A stretch of DNA of 64,000 nt. Origin: Natrialba magadii ATCC 43099. GTDB lineage: Archaea; Halobacteriota; Halobacteria; Halobacteriales; Natrialbaceae. The position numbers were made by a program, and so were the translations under genes. The notes beneath the pieces are model-generated. The model was not told the origin of the DNA. It ran no database searches and was given only the letters and a program-made list of their open reading frames with translations. The stretch is taken from assembly GCF_000025625.1 (NCBI RefSeq), contig NC_013922.1, forward strand, positions 3,687,859-3,751,858. The letters are read 5' to 3'. Of this stretch, positions 15,621-27,072 are shown in pieces (position 1 is the stretch's first letter; each line of letters starts with the position of its first letter).

Positions 15621-17684
15621 ATGACGGCCACTCCCAACACGAAACAAACGGTCCTTGACTCCTTACGTGAGTCTCACCGGGAGTGGCCATACTCGGAAGC
15701 CTACGACACGGTCAACGGAGACCCATGGCCGCTCGCGTGGGATGCCGCCGCATTCATCGAAGAATGGTTCGCACACCCAGAACACAACGACGTAGAAGAA
15801 GCGATCTGTTACGTCGAACTCTCCCCGTCGAAATTCGGGTATGACGTGGCTGACTGGCATTTCAAACAGCCACCAGCATCGCTGCTAAAAGCACACCTGC
15901 TCCGTATCGTCAAAGGATGGGGCGGCGAGACTGCCCTTCACGACTATCTTGACGATAACCCAGAGCTGGTTGCTGAACTTGGATTTGAGGATGGGCTCGC
16001 ATCGAAAACCACGCTCTGGCGGGTATGGAATGAAGATCGTCTCTCAGACGAGCACAAACAGGTTGTGCGGACTATCGGGCAGGTGCTGGTTGATGTCGCA
16101 CGCGAACACGACGTGCCAGCACCGGACGAAGTCTTCCATCCTGATACGAGCGTTGACACACCTGACGGTATCGAACAGGATGATTCAACAGTTCGGGACC
16201 GGACGATTGCGAAAACACGGGAGATCTGGCAACAGGCCAAGCCGATAGTGACGGAGAACTATGAACTTCCGCGTGGGAAGAACACAGAGGTTCACGACAA
16301 CGCATTCCTCGAAGCGCACGCGTTCATCGGTTCACGAGAGGAAATGTACGCGGAGAACGGTACGTGGAACTTCGCGGCAGAAACAACCCGTAACCGCGTT
16401 CAGACGGGCAGTACTCATCGCCACCATTTACAGAAAATCGGGCCGGATGCCGCTCGGAAGATGCACCGTGACACGACACGTGAGTTGATCGAGCGGGCTC
16501 GCCGTGACTCGGAACTCGTTGACGGTGTCCTCGTGAGCATTGACATCACGAAGTCGAATCCGTATCGGACGAAACGGAAAATCGAGTCTGACGAGGACGG
16601 GAACGTGACGAACACGTGGTTGCTCGGGTACAAGAACGATGGTGAAGACGAGTCTACGGAGTTCTACTTTCAGTGGGCGAGCATCCAAATTGTCGGATTA
16701 GATATTCCACTCGTATTGGATGCGATTCCCGTGCATCGCGGGCTCTCACGTGTCGCTATCGTTGACCAGCTCTTGGAGACTGCGACCGACATGGTTGATA
16801 TTGAGTTGGTGATGATGGATCGGGAGTTTGCCCACGACCCGGTGAAAGAGGTCTGTGAGGATCACGGTGTGTGGTATTTGAATCCGGGGAAAATGCATTC
16901 GAGTGAGCGGGCGACGTGTACGCGTCTTCGCCGTCAAGAGAAACTCGTCCATATCGAGAGTGATGAGGCCAGCACCGCTGACGGTGATGAGGGCACAACG
17001 CTTGATGACTTCACCGCCGAGGAGACAACCGACGATGATGAGGGTGGACGGAAGCGTGTGTATGTGCCAGCAATGAATGCTGAGCGGACGAATGACACGA
17101 TAGAGGACGATGAGGATTCTGTAGATGACGAAGCAGGTGAGGAGTCAGGCGAAGAGGATGTGCTTCGTCAGGAGTTACTCCGCGATTTCGCAGAAGCGAC
17201 TGATGCGGATACGGAAGATGTGGGGCAGATGTTCGGTGACGTGATTGATGAGGTGCGTGAAGAGGAAGAAGAGCAGGAGCTGCCGGGAAGTAAGGAAGAC
17301 AAGGAGTTGTATATGCTGTTTGAGACGAATCACCCTGATCTCGAACTTCCGGGCGATACAGGTGAGGACGGTGACGAGATGTCCGAGTTGGAGAAGGCGC
17401 ATATGGCGGCGCGGGTGATCAGAAAATACAAGCATCGGTGGGGGATTGAGAACGGATTCAAGCAGATCAAGAGCTTCCGTGTCCGTACCACGTCGATGGA
17501 CCACGAGTACCGGTTCTTCAATTTCCTGTACGCGTGTACGATGTACAATGTGTGGCGACTCACCGATCTACTGGTGAAGTTGGAGCTACGGGCTGAGTCC
17601 GAGTTCCGATATGAACCACTTGTGACAGCGGATCTGTTCCTGACGATTGCGAAGGATTACGTCGGATTAGATCCCCCCGACTGA
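15621..17684 (+). CDS. DDE transposase, IS4/ISH3-like, with a long acidic insert
   Basis: A 687-residue protein with an RNase H-like catalytic core. The first Asp is Asp308 in VSIDITKSNPY, the second is in ELVMMDREFAHDP (about residue 396), and the Glu lies in the YKHRWGIENGFKQIK motif (about 604-618), a perfect YREK signature of the IS4 superfamily. Between the second Asp and the Glu about 200 residues are inserted, largely Asp/Glu-rich (TTDDDEGG, EDDEDSVDDEAGEESGEEDV). The N-terminal 300 residues have no family I recognise. I could not find convincing terminal inverted repeats or target duplications, so the element's ends are undefined. The frame is intact. Confidence 0.8.
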   Translation: MTATPNTKQTVLDSLRESHREWPYSEAYDTVNGDPWPLAWDAAAFIEEWFAHPEHNDVEEAICYVELSPSKFGYDVADWHFKQPPASLLKAHLLRIVKGWGGETALHDYLDDNPELVAELGFEDGLASKTTLWRVWNEDRLSDEHKQVVRTIGQVLVDVAREHDVPAPDEVFHPDTSVDTPDGIEQDDSTVRDRTIAKTREIWQQAKPIVTENYELPRGKNTEVHDNAFLEAHAFIGSREEMYAENGTWNFAAETTRNRVQTGSTHRHHLQKIGPDAARKMHRDTTRELIERARRDSELVDGVLVSIDITKSNPYRTKRKIESDEDGNVTNTWLLGYKNDGEDESTEFYFQWASIQIVGLDIPLVLDAIPVHRGLSRVAIVDQLLETATDMVDIELVMMDREFAHDPVKEVCEDHGVWYLNPGKMHSSERATCTRLRRQEKLVHIESDEASTADGDEGTTLDDFTAEETTDDDEGGRKRVYVPAMNAERTNDTIEDDEDSVDDEAGEESGEEDVLRQELLRDFAEATDADTEDVGQMFGDVIDEVREEEEEQELPGSKEDKELYMLFETNHPDLELPGDTGEDGDEMSELEKAHMAARVIRKYKHRWGIENGFKQIKSFRVRTTSMDHEYRFFNFLYACTMYNVWRLTDLLVKLELRAESEFRYEPLVTADLFLTIAKDYVGLDPPD

Positions 17685-18018
17685 CGTTTTCGGTTCCGGG
17701 TATTCCCCTTCGTTAGTGGCGACACTACTGTGTAGTCGCTATTTTCCGGGTTTTCTTCTCAGACCTACCGACTGGCAGCGGGAATCAGTCCACCAGACAT
17801 AATTTCAGAAAATTGCTGGTGTTAGAATATTGCTGTATTGGGCGTTTTGCTCTCTGTCTTGTGAAATTGCCCAACGTCAGAACTACGATTCTATATACCA
17901 CTATTTGATTTATCGGACTGGAATCGGACAGCACTGAACAGCCACTAACCACCAGACAGTTCATATCAGTAATACTTACCAGCCAGTATACTGTGCCTCC
18001 GATAGGCTACTGGAACCG
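17685..18018. other. Intergenic region between transposase and J-domain gene
   Basis: This 334-nt region is AT-rich. It holds a hairpin terminator candidate at 17719-17739 and otherwise no ORF. The right end of the mobile element and the junction back to GC-rich core DNA should lie here. I see no clear inverted terminal repeat. Confidence 0.45.
17719..17739 (+). terminator. Hairpin with T-rich tail after the transposase
   Basis: GCGAcaCTAC, then TGT, then GTAGTCGC forms an 8-bp stem with a 2-nt bulge. TATTTT and GGTTTTCTTCT follow, giving a T-rich 3' tail typical of archaeal termination. Confidence 0.4.
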
Positions 18019-19026
18019 ATGGGTGAGACGTACTACGACGTGCTCGGTGTCGAGCCAACCGCCACGCAGGACGAACTCGAGTCCGCCTACCGCGAGCGCG
18101 TCCTCGAGACCCATCCGGATCACAACGACGCCCCCAACGCGACCGAGCAGTTCCAGCGCGTCTCAACTGCACGCGAGGTGCTGACCGACGAGGCCGAACG
18201 AGCGAGGTACGACCGTCTCGGGCACGAAGCCTACGTCCAGGCAGAGAATGGCGGACCAACGGCGCAGGCGGGGTACTCGAGTACGGGTGCCACTGCAACC
18301 ACAGAAAAACAAACGCGACGGGAGACGAATCGCGGTCGCCGAGCGGGGCAGCGGCGGACTCGTGACTGGTCGTTCGAGGAGATTCGCCAGGAGGCAGAAC
18401 GGGAACGGGCGCGGTCGCAGTCTGGGTCGCGGTCCAGTTCCCGCTCTGGTTCCGGTTCCAGTTCCCGCTCCCGGACCCGTTCTCGATCCCAGACCCAGCG
18501 GACGAAACACACCCAGCGCACCAGACAGACACAACAGCACGCCTACACCCGGACCAGCACAGACACAACGAACACTGAATCCGGGTCAACTGCATCCGCA
18601 GATCAGACAGACAGCACAGCCGACAACACCACCAGCGACGACTTCCAGTACGCCGTCCACGACTGGAACGACGAGGTGGAACTCGAGTGGCAGGGACGAG
18701 CGCTCGACCACCAGACCATGGTCGGACTCGCCTGCATCTGGCTGCTCTACCCGGTGTTCATCTACGCGAGCCTGACACCGGTGTTTCCCACGAGCGCCAA
18801 TGCGGTCGTCGCCGTCTGTACCCTCGGACTCGTCGCCTATCTGTTGACACTACCCCGAATCGCTGCCGGTATCTTCGGTTCGTGGAGCCTGCTCGTCCCG
18901 GTTGGGCTTCTCACGATCGAGGCGATTCCGGTCTCCCTGCTGTCGATCTACGGCTTTCTCGCGCTCGCGGGCGTCTGGGTGCCGTTTGGCTATGCACTCG
19001 CGGTTTGGTGGGTGCTACGGCCCTGA
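18019..19026 (+). CDS. J-domain protein with C-terminal membrane helices
   Basis: A 335-residue protein with an N-terminal DnaJ domain (YYDVLGVEPTATQDELESAY, HPD at 32-34, YDRLGHEAYV) that can stimulate an Hsp70. The zinc and substrate domains of true DnaJ are missing. Instead there is a long Ser/Arg- then Thr/Gln-rich linker (about 90-205) and four to five hydrophobic helices (about 237-332). It is probably a membrane-tethered co-chaperone. It lies between the transposase and menD, on the opposite strand to the men genes, and has core-like GC content. Confidence 0.85.
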   Translation: MGETYYDVLGVEPTATQDELESAYRERVLETHPDHNDAPNATEQFQRVSTAREVLTDEAERARYDRLGHEAYVQAENGGPTAQAGYSSTGATATTEKQTRRETNRGRRAGQRRTRDWSFEEIRQEAERERARSQSGSRSSSRSGSGSSSRSRTRSRSQTQRTKHTQRTRQTQQHAYTRTSTDTTNTESGSTASADQTDSTADNTTSDDFQYAVHDWNDEVELEWQGRALDHQTMVGLACIWLLYPVFIYASLTPVFPTSANAVVAVCTLGLVAYLLTLPRIAAGIFGSWSLLVPVGLLTIEAIPVSLLSIYGFLALAGVWVPFGYALAVWWVLRP

Positions 19027-19056
19027 CTCTGCACGCCAGAAATCCAAAAACCACCG

Positions 19057-20867
19057 CTAATTGTCATCTGCAGCGACCGCCGTCCGAACTGCCTCGTCTA
19101 GTTCCTCGCGCCGCCGGTGGCTCGCCGCCGAGTCGAACTTGACCGAAAGCACCTGCGTTCCCTCACTCGCGAGCGACTGCCGGTATGCACCCTCAAATTC
19201 TGTCGGGCCCACGTGTTGAAATTCGAGTTCGTACAGTTCTGCGAGCGCGTCGAACTCGAGTCCGTGGGGCGTCTTGAACTGCGACGTAAACGGCGGATCG
19301 AACGCCTCGACAGGGAGTTTGTGGAAGATTCCGCCACCATCGTTGTCCAACAAGACGATGGTCGCGTCGACGCCGCAGCGCTCGAGTGCCAGCAGGCCGT
19401 TCGAATCGTGGTAAAACGCGAGGTCGCCGGTGACGAGCACGAGCGGGTCGTCGGTCGCGCTGCCGGCTCCGAGCGCCGAACTCGTGATGCCGTCGATGCC
19501 GCTCGCGCCGCGGTTCGCGAGCACGGTGAGATCGGCCTGCCGTGGGCGACCGAACCGGTCGCCGTCCCGGATCGGCATGCTGTTCGAGACGAAAATCGTC
19601 GCCGGGTCCGGAGCCGCCTCGAAGACGGAGGCCAAGATTGCGCCCTCGAACGGGGTGGACTCGAGTACCTCGTCGGTGCGTGCGTCGTCGCAGTGCGTCC
19701 AGTGGGTGTGTTCGGCCTCGGCGAAGCGGGTTCGCCAGCCGCTGTCCGAATCGGTGTCTGCGAGTTCGTCGGCCAACGTCTCGAAAACCGCACCCGGTTC
19801 GGCAGCGACCAGATCCGTCGCGGTAAACGTCGCCTCGCGCCACGCACCAACGGGATCTATCAGGAACTGCCGCGGGTCGGCGTCGCGGAGGAAGTGACGC
19901 AGTCGTTTCGAGGTGGGTGAGGCACCGAATCTGAGGACGGCATCGGGTTCGGGCAGTGTATCGATATAGCCGTCGTAGCCGCCGTAGATGGTCTGTGTGT
20001 CCGAAGTGGAGCGGTCAGCGTCGACGTGCGAACCAAACCGAAGATTCGAGAGTGGATCCGCAAGCACCGGCGCGCCGACCGCATCCGCAACGGCGACGAT
20101 GTCGGCAGAATTTAGCTGGGACGGCGACAGCGTCACCGGATCCGCAGGCCCTGCGACAATGAGCGGGCGCGCGGCCGACTCGAGTACCGCCCGAATCGAA
20201 TCGACATCGGTGGCGTCGACCGACCCCGTCTCCGGCTCTCGCGTTTCGACGAACGCACCGTCGCGCCCCCCTCCGGCCAGCGTCTCAGAGAACTCAGCTG
20301 GAACGGACTCGAGTCCGTCAGTCTCAATCGGCTCGAGTGGCTTCCGGAAGGGGCAGTTGAGGTGGACGGGGCCGGGCTCGGAGACGGTCGTTTCCAGAAG
20401 CGCCCGTGCGGCAGTCGTCCGGAGGCTGCGAACGGTACGCTCGCTCGCTTCGGGGACCGGAAGTTCGGCGTGCCAGCGGACGGCGTCGCCGTAGAGGTCG
20501 AGCTGGTCGACGGTCTGGTTGGCCCCGCTATCGCGCAGTTCCGGCGGGCGGTCGGCCGTGAGCACGAGCATCGGGACGCGGGCCTGGTCGGCCTCGATGA
20601 CGGCGGGATGGAAGTTCGCCGCCGCCGTGCCCGAGGTACAGACAAGCGCCGTTGGCTCGCCGGTTCGGCGCGCGCGTCCGAGTGCGAAGAAGGCCGCCGA
20701 GCGTTCGTCTAAGTGTGAGAAAACCTCGATTTCCGGATGCTCGGCGAACGCAATTGTCAGCGGCGTCGATCGGCTCCCTGGCGCGAGACAGACCGCCTCG
20801 AGCCCGCTCGCTGCGAGTTCGTCTACGAGGATGCGACCCCAGAGCGTCGCGCGATTCGGTGCGCTCG

Positions 20868-20871
<4 letters not shown>
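19057..20871 (-). CDS. menD: SEPHCHC synthase (menaquinone step)
   Basis: A 604-residue thiamine-diphosphate enzyme joining isochorismate and 2-oxoglutarate. The N-terminal PYR domain shows VCLAPGSRSTPLTIAFAEH and SHLDERSAAFFALG; the middle has GPVHLNCPFRKPLEP; the PP domain has GDLAFYHDSNGLLAL and LLDNDGGGIFHKLP, which bind ThDP and Mg. Length is normal. It starts in an ATGA overlap with menF. Confidence 0.96.
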
Positions 20872-22532
<1,661 letters not shown>

Positions 22533-22564
22533 CGAGCACAGTTCAGGACCGACGCGCCTTCAGC

Positions 22565-23263
22565 CTAACTATATCGCTCCTCTTGCCACGGGTTCGCCGT
22601 CTCGGAGTACCCCCGACGTTCCCAGTAGCCGAGTTCGGGTTCGGTGAGAAACTCGACCCCGTCGACCCACTTTGCACCCTTGTACGCGTACTTGTGCGGG
22701 GTGACGACCCGGAGCGGACCGCCGTGGTCTGCGGGGAGGTCCTCGCCGTCGTAGGCCCACGCGAAGAGGACTTCTTCGCGCATGCAGTCCTCGAGTGGCA
22801 GGTCGGTCGTGTAGTTATCGAGCGCGGAGAACAGGACGTGGACAGCGTCGTCGTCGACACCAGCCAGGTCAGCGAGAGCAGGGAACGGAACGCCGGTGAA
22901 CTCGCAGTCAAACTTGCTCCAGCCGGTGACACAGTGGAAGTCCTGTCGCTGGGTTTCACTCGGTAGGTCACGAAATTCGTCCCACGACAGCGAGAGTTCG
23001 GTCTCGACGGCACCGGTGACGGTGAACTCCCAGGTATCGGGGTCCCAGTCAGGTGTTCCACTTTTCGACAGTACGGGGAAGGCAGTCGTTTCGCGCTGGC
23101 CGGCAGGGAGTCGGTTGTCGCCAAATTCGTGGTAGAGGTCGGTTACGTCTCGGACGGACGTGTTGGCGTCGCCGTCAGCGTCGCCAGTCTCGGCCGCGCT
23201 TTCGGCGTCCGTACTGCTGGTCTCGCCTGCAGCGTCTGTCGTCTCGGTCGACTCCGTGGTCAT
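22565..23263 (-). CDS. Sulfite-oxidase-like molybdopterin oxidoreductase
   Basis: A 232-residue soluble protein with the Moco-binding fold of sulfite oxidase/MsrP. The ligand Cys is in QDFHCVTGWSKFDCEFTGVPF; other motifs are LSWDEFRDLPS, FAWAYDGEDLPADHGGPLRVV and KWVDGVEF...GYWERRGYS. No Tat signal is visible, so it is predicted cytoplasmic. The first 45 residues are Asp/Glu/Thr-rich low complexity. ATG 23263 is chosen over an upstream GTG that adds only an unconserved peptide. It follows no obvious partner and precedes menF on the same strand. Confidence 0.85.
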   Translation of the reverse strand: MTTESTETTDAAGETSSTDAESAAETGDADGDANTSVRDVTDLYHEFGDNRLPAGQRETTAFPVLSKSGTPDWDPDTWEFTVTGAVETELSLSWDEFRDLPSETQRQDFHCVTGWSKFDCEFTGVPFPALADLAGVDDDAVHVLFSALDNYTTDLPLEDCMREEVLFAWAYDGEDLPADHGGPLRVVTPHKYAYKGAKWVDGVEFLTEPELGYWERRGYSETANPWQEERYS

Positions 23264-23537
23264 GGCTGAGTCTTCGTGGCGAGCTACGTAGGTGTGACGC
23301 CACGCCGACACCGCATCGCAGTGTCAGTTCGCGTTCCGGAGTTGACCGAAAGCGTGACGACACCACAACCGATGTGTTATGAGATTTCGTAGCACAATAT
23401 GACGAGTGAAAATAGAAATTACCCAGCAGGGAGCGTGGTCGAAACGATCTGAAACGGCGCACGGTGCAGACAAGTCGGAGCCTTCCGTCCGAAACCCTCG
23501 TCACCACTTAGTACAGTCTCGTCGAGACACTATCTGT

Positions 23538-23837
23538 ATGGCGAGCAAACAACAGCTGACAGAACGGGAGGTTTCCGGACAGGCAGCAGGAGAAGTCGGT
23601 GAACAGGCAATGGGTCCCGCGGTCCTCGCGGCAGCGGCATCCGTCGGTCTCGCATGGTACTACTTCTTCCTTCGCGGGGACCGCGAGCGCGGATTGTTCG
23701 TCGGTCTCTGGCCGCCAACGATCCTCGCGTTCGCAAGCTACTTCAACCAGCGGAAGATGCGCCAGCAACTCGACAGCATTACGCAGCCCGGTACCACGAT
23801 CAAGAACGCCCTCGATTCGATGATGGGCAACCGGTAA
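23538..23837 (+). CDS. Small two-helix membrane protein
   Basis: The 99-residue product begins MASKQQLTEREVSGQ. It has hydrophobic helices at about 25-46 and 53-69 and a basic-polar C-terminal part (FNQRKMRQQLDSI). I know no function. The start is the ATG after a TATCTGT stretch; an upstream frame to 23406 lacks coding character. It is a single-gene unit. Confidence 0.7.
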   Translation: MASKQQLTEREVSGQAAGEVGEQAMGPAVLAAAASVGLAWYYFFLRGDRERGLFVGLWPPTILAFASYFNQRKMRQQLDSITQPGTTIKNALDSMMGNR

Positions 23838-24017
23838 ACTCGGTACTCGTTGCCACCCATTCGAAACGACGGTCGACTCCCGACATACTCACGGTGTTCG
23901 ACCACCCGTCGATCCTTCTTTCGACCCGCTGTGTCTCTGTGACGACAGGAGCGGAGCGTAACTGGACTCCAACCAGTCGGAAACGATTGTTGTTTCGGTT
24001 GCTGCGGAGTCCCCGTC

Positions 24018-24028
24018 AAACCTAAATA
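24018..24028 (+). promoter_or_regulatory. BRE/TATA before the RHH gene
   Basis: CAAACCTAAATACC resembles the haloarchaeal BRE plus TATA and sits about 28-38 nt before ATG 24053. Confidence 0.5.
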
Positions 24029-24052
24029 CCCCCTCACCGAAAGCCGAATCAG

Positions 24053-24277
24053 ATGCCGAAAGTAGAGATCACAATCCCCGAACACCTCGAGATGCAGATC
24101 GCCCAGATGGTTGAACGCGGCGAGTTCGTCAACCGCGAGGAGGCAATCGAGGACCTCCTCTCGACGGGCATCAAAGCCTACAAGACAAGCGGGCCGATGG
24201 ACGAAGAGGAAGCAGCCGGCGGTACCGGCCTCGAAGACGACGGAATGATGGGACACGACGACGAGTACGTCTTCTGA
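24053..24277 (+). CDS. Ribbon-helix-helix protein
   Basis: A 74-residue CopG-like protein: the strand MPKVEITIPEHLEMQI, then helices QMVERGEFVNREEAIEDLLSTGI. The acidic tail (GLEDDGMMGHDDEYVF) is probably disordered. Such proteins bind DNA as dimers. No toxin gene is adjacent, so it looks like a stand-alone regulator conserved in haloarchaea rather than an antitoxin. Confidence 0.8.
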   Translation: MPKVEITIPEHLEMQIAQMVERGEFVNREEAIEDLLSTGIKAYKTSGPMDEEEAAGGTGLEDDGMMGHDDEYVF

Positions 24278-24340
24278 TTTCGCTGTAGTTTCGCTGTAGT
24301 CGTCGACGTGACGTGACACAGGTACATCTACGGTCCGCCG

Positions 24341-24392
24341 ACTGAGACTGAGACTGAGACTGAGACTGAGACTGAGACCGATACTGAGACTG
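24341..24392. repeat. ACTGAG hexamer tandem repeat
   Basis: Six perfect ACTGAG units (24341-24376), then one degenerate unit, another perfect unit and a partial one. It lies in noncoding DNA between the RHH gene and a convergent membrane-protein gene. The other hexamer repeats in this window are inside genes. Confidence 0.9.
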
Positions 24393-24518
24393 TACTGTCG
24401 CTGTTGCTATCGTTGCCACTGCAACAGTACGTACTCCCGCAATCTTACTACGGACTGCCAGCTGAACGCGACCAGACGGGGCCGTACACCAGCGAGCAGT
24501 CGCTTCGAGAACCGCCAG

Positions 24519-24716
24519 TCACAGCCCCATCGCAACCAGCGGAATCCCGAACGAGATCGCGACGCCGACGATCGTGACAAGAAAGCCAATCCCAACCGAG
24601 CGCGAGGAGTAGTCGCTCATCGGCGCAGTCGTCCGGTCGGCGGCGAGGTCGTGTCCGACGTCTGCGGCCGAGTCGTGGTCTGCGGCGGGCTCCGTGTCGT
24701 CCGTGTCGTCTGCCAT
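24519..24716 (-). CDS. Small single-helix membrane protein
   Basis: A 65-residue protein: an acidic N-terminus (MADDTDDTEPAADHDSAADVG) followed by one hydrophobic segment (VGIGFLVTIVGVAISFGIPLV). It resembles small haloarchaeal DUF7550-type proteins, function unknown. ATG 24716 is preferred because CTTTAAGG (plus strand about 24739-24746) gives a TATA 25-30 nt upstream. Confidence 0.65.
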   Translation of the reverse strand: MADDTDDTEPAADHDSAADVGHDLAADRTTAPMSDYSSRSVGIGFLVTIVGVAISFGIPLVAMGL

Positions 24717-24926
24717 ACCTGCGCGTTCCCGCCTCAGTTCCTTAAAGACAGCTATCGGGCACGACTCTGGCTCGGCCCGCACTCGAGTCGGTCTTGGTCC
24801 TGTTCGACTCTGTTCGCTGCTATTCGATTCTGTTACACTCTGGCCACACCCAAACCGAACACGATCGCGTTGCCCGATCCAGTCTCCTTTACTACGCTGG
24901 GTTCAAAGGCTCGAGCAAGACCAGCA

Positions 24927-25742
24927 ATGACACTGACAAAGCGAATTATCCCGTGCATCGACGTCGACCTCGATGACGACGGGAATCCGGCGGTCTACAC
25001 CGGCGTCCACTTCGAGGACCTGCAATATACCGGCGATCCCGTCGAAATGGCCAAGGCGTACAATGAGTCGGGAGCCGACGAGTTCGTCTTCCTCGACATC
25101 ACCGCCTCCGCAGAGGGGCGCGAAACCATGCTCGACGTCGTCAAGCAGGTCGCAGACGAGGTATTCATCCCGCTCACCGTCGGCGGCGGCATCCGAACCA
25201 CCGAGGACATCAAAGAAACCCTTCGCGCCGGCGCGGACAAGGTCTCGATCACGACGGGTGCACTCGAGCGACCCGAACTCATCAACGAGGGTGCGCGCGC
25301 GTTCGGCAGCCAATGCATCGTGATCAGCGTCGACGCCAAGCGTCGCTTCGACGAGGATGGCGAACACTACGTCGAGATCGACGGCGAGTCCTGCTGGTTC
25401 GAGTGTACGAAGAAGGGGGGCCGCGAGGGCACTGGAATCGACGTGATCGAGTGGGCCAAGGAGGCCGAATCCCGTGGCGCTGGCGAACTGTTCGTCAACT
25501 CGATCGACAAGGACGGCACGAAAGATGGCTACGACCTGCCGTTGACCGAGGCAGTCTGTGAGGCCGTCGACACGCCAGTGATCGCCTCATCCGGCTGTGG
25601 GAGCCCCGAAGACATGTACGACGTGTTCACGGAAGCTGGCGCGGACGCCGGTCTCGCAGCGTCCATCTTCCACTTCGACGAGTACTCGATCGAGGAGACG
25701 AAAGCGTACCTCGACGACCACGACGTGCCGGTTCGGTACTGA
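24927..25742 (+). CDS. hisF: Imidazole glycerol phosphate synthase cyclase subunit
   Basis: A 271-residue TIM barrel that makes IGP and AICAR with ammonia from HisH. Catalytic aspartates are in [11 protein letters not shown] and [13 protein letters not shown]. Phosphate-binding loops are TVGGGIRT and [11 protein letters not shown]. There is the usual haloarchaeal insert ([18 protein letters not shown]). The conserved start [13 protein letters not shown] fixes ATG 24927. Other his genes are not nearby. Confidence 0.97.
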   Translation: MTLTKRIIPCIDVDLDDDGNPAVYTGVHFEDLQYTGDPVEMAKAYNESGADEFVFLDITASAEGRETMLDVVKQVADEVFIPLTVGGGIRTTEDIKETLRAGADKVSITTGALERPELINEGARAFGSQCIVISVDAKRRFDEDGEHYVEIDGESCWFECTKKGGREGTGIDVIEWAKEAESRGAGELFVNSIDKDGTKDGYDLPLTEAVCEAVDTPVIASSGCGSPEDMYDVFTEAGADAGLAASIFHFDEYSIEETKAYLDDHDVPVRY

Positions 25743-25774
25743 CGGCCAGCGCCACCCCCGCTCGCGTTCAATAC

Positions 25775-25781
25775 GCTTATA
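25775..25781 (+). promoter_or_regulatory. TATA box for the zinc-ribbon membrane protein
   Basis: CTTATAT lies 26-32 nt before GTG 25807, predicting a leaderless transcript that starts at that GTG. Confidence 0.55.
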
Positions 25782-25806
25782 TCACCGCAGTCCTGCCCTC
25801 TTACCA

Positions 25807-26652
25807 GTGAAGTGGCGGTGCACCTGGTGTGGGAAACCACACGCCGAGAACGACCCTCCCTGTGACAGTTGCGGACACAACACCTTCGAAGAGGCAGTTG
25901 TCCGGCAGGACGAGGCGGTCCAGAGCGACCAGTCGACCATCCAAACCGTCGACACCGGCACCACCTACATCTGGGTCTGTTCGAACTGCGGTCGCCAGCA
26001 CGTCAAGAACAACCCGCCCTGTGCCCGCTGTGGCGAACACGACCTGGAGAAAACCGAACAAAACTACGACGAACTCGAGAACGAACTCCAGACGCCGAGC
26101 TGGTTCGAGGTCGCCAAACCGTACCTCCCGGTGTTCGCTATCATCGGTATCGTCCTCCTGCTGTTTGGGACCGGTATTATCTCACCGTCGATCATCCCCG
26201 GAATCGGGTCGCCGACACCACCGGAGGCACCCGGAAACAGCACAGAGGCCGCCGGAATCGACCTCGACGCCGTCGAGTCGCAGGTCGTCGACCAGCTCGC
26301 AGTCGAGCGTGCGGATGGGAGTCCGACCACCGACGACGCGCTCATGGCGTATGCGACCTACCACAACCGCGTCTACATCGAGGACGAGTACGGCGACGGC
26401 AGCCACAGCGCTGAACATCCAAACGAGTTCGACGTCAGTTGTCAGACCGACCTCGTCAGTACGCCGCTGTCACCGTTCGAAGACGACATCAACGACTACG
26501 CCGACGCAGGAGAGGAGCAGCTCGTGGCAGACGTGACCGAGGTGCTGGTCGAACTCGAGTCGGTGACAGAGGAGTACGACGTGGCGTCCGACGGCTTCGA
26601 CCTTCACGTCGCGCCCGACGGGACGATTTACGTCTTCTACGCGGCGTGTTAG
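25807..26652 (+). CDS. Double zinc-ribbon membrane protein
   Basis: A 281-residue protein with two similar ribbons: CTWCGKPHAENDPPCDSCG (about 5-23) and CSNCGRQHVKNNPPCARCG (about 60-78). A membrane helix follows (YLPVFAIIGIVLLLFGTGII, about 112-131), then an outside domain of about 140 residues (DDALMAYATYHNRVYIEDEYGDGSH, ending IYVFYAAC). The ribbons would be cytosolic and the C-terminal domain outside. The GTG start with KWRCTWCG is supported by the TATA box. Function unknown; a membrane sensor or anchor is a guess. Confidence 0.75.
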   Translation: MKWRCTWCGKPHAENDPPCDSCGHNTFEEAVVRQDEAVQSDQSTIQTVDTGTTYIWVCSNCGRQHVKNNPPCARCGEHDLEKTEQNYDELENELQTPSWFEVAKPYLPVFAIIGIVLLLFGTGIISPSIIPGIGSPTPPEAPGNSTEAAGIDLDAVESQVVDQLAVERADGSPTTDDALMAYATYHNRVYIEDEYGDGSHSAEHPNEFDVSCQTDLVSTPLSPFEDDINDYADAGEEQLVADVTEVLVELESVTEEYDVASDGFDLHVAPDGTIYVFYAAC

Positions 26653-26787
26653 CCCAGCTGTGAGAGAGCAGCGCTCGCAGTTGGAAACGGAGCGGAGCCG
26701 GTAAGACAAGGAGTTGTCTGCAGACTCGCGACCTGCAGACTCGCAGACACACAAAAGCGAGAACGGGATCCAGATCTGTCCGAGCGG

Positions 26788-27072
26788 TTATGCGGCCGCT
26801 TCGAACGCCTCGCGGAACGCAACTGCTTTCTCGCGCACGTCGACTGCCGCCTCCTCGAGTGCGTCGAGTGGTTCGACGCCGTTTTCGGTCTTGATCGTCA
26901 GGATCGGCTCGGTCTGTCCACCCGACTGCTCGGGGTTCACGTCGTACGTTGCTGCGCTGATGTCGTCGTGTTCGAGCAGCGTACCCTTGAGTACGTTCAT
27001 GAAGGTGTGATCCTCGCCGGCGATTTCGATCGAGAGTTCGTTCTCGCTGCTCTCGGTGACCCGCAGTTCCAT
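26788..27072 (-). CDS. rpoL: DNA-directed RNA polymerase subunit L
   Basis: A 94-residue Rpb11/RpoL subunit that pairs with RpoD in polymerase assembly. Typical features are [21 protein letters not shown], the [20 protein letters not shown] core strand and a helical C-terminus. Length is normal. It sits convergent with the zinc-ribbon gene and close to hisF, a neighbourhood I recall from other haloarchaea. Confidence 0.95.
   Translation of the reverse strand: MELRVTESSENELSIEIAGEDHTFMNVLKGTLLEHDDISAATYDVNPEQSGGQTEPILTIKTENGVEPLDALEEAAVDVREKAVAFREAFEAAA

Noticed and set aside
15402..18018. Terminal inverted repeats of the transposon
   Set aside because: Compared the flanks of the transposase on both sides. 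Only short TTCCGG-type coincidences appear, not enough to define the ends.
23406..23537. N-terminal extension of the small membrane protein
   Set aside because: The extra 44 residues are basic and unlike haloarchaeal coding sequence; ATG 23538 fits better.
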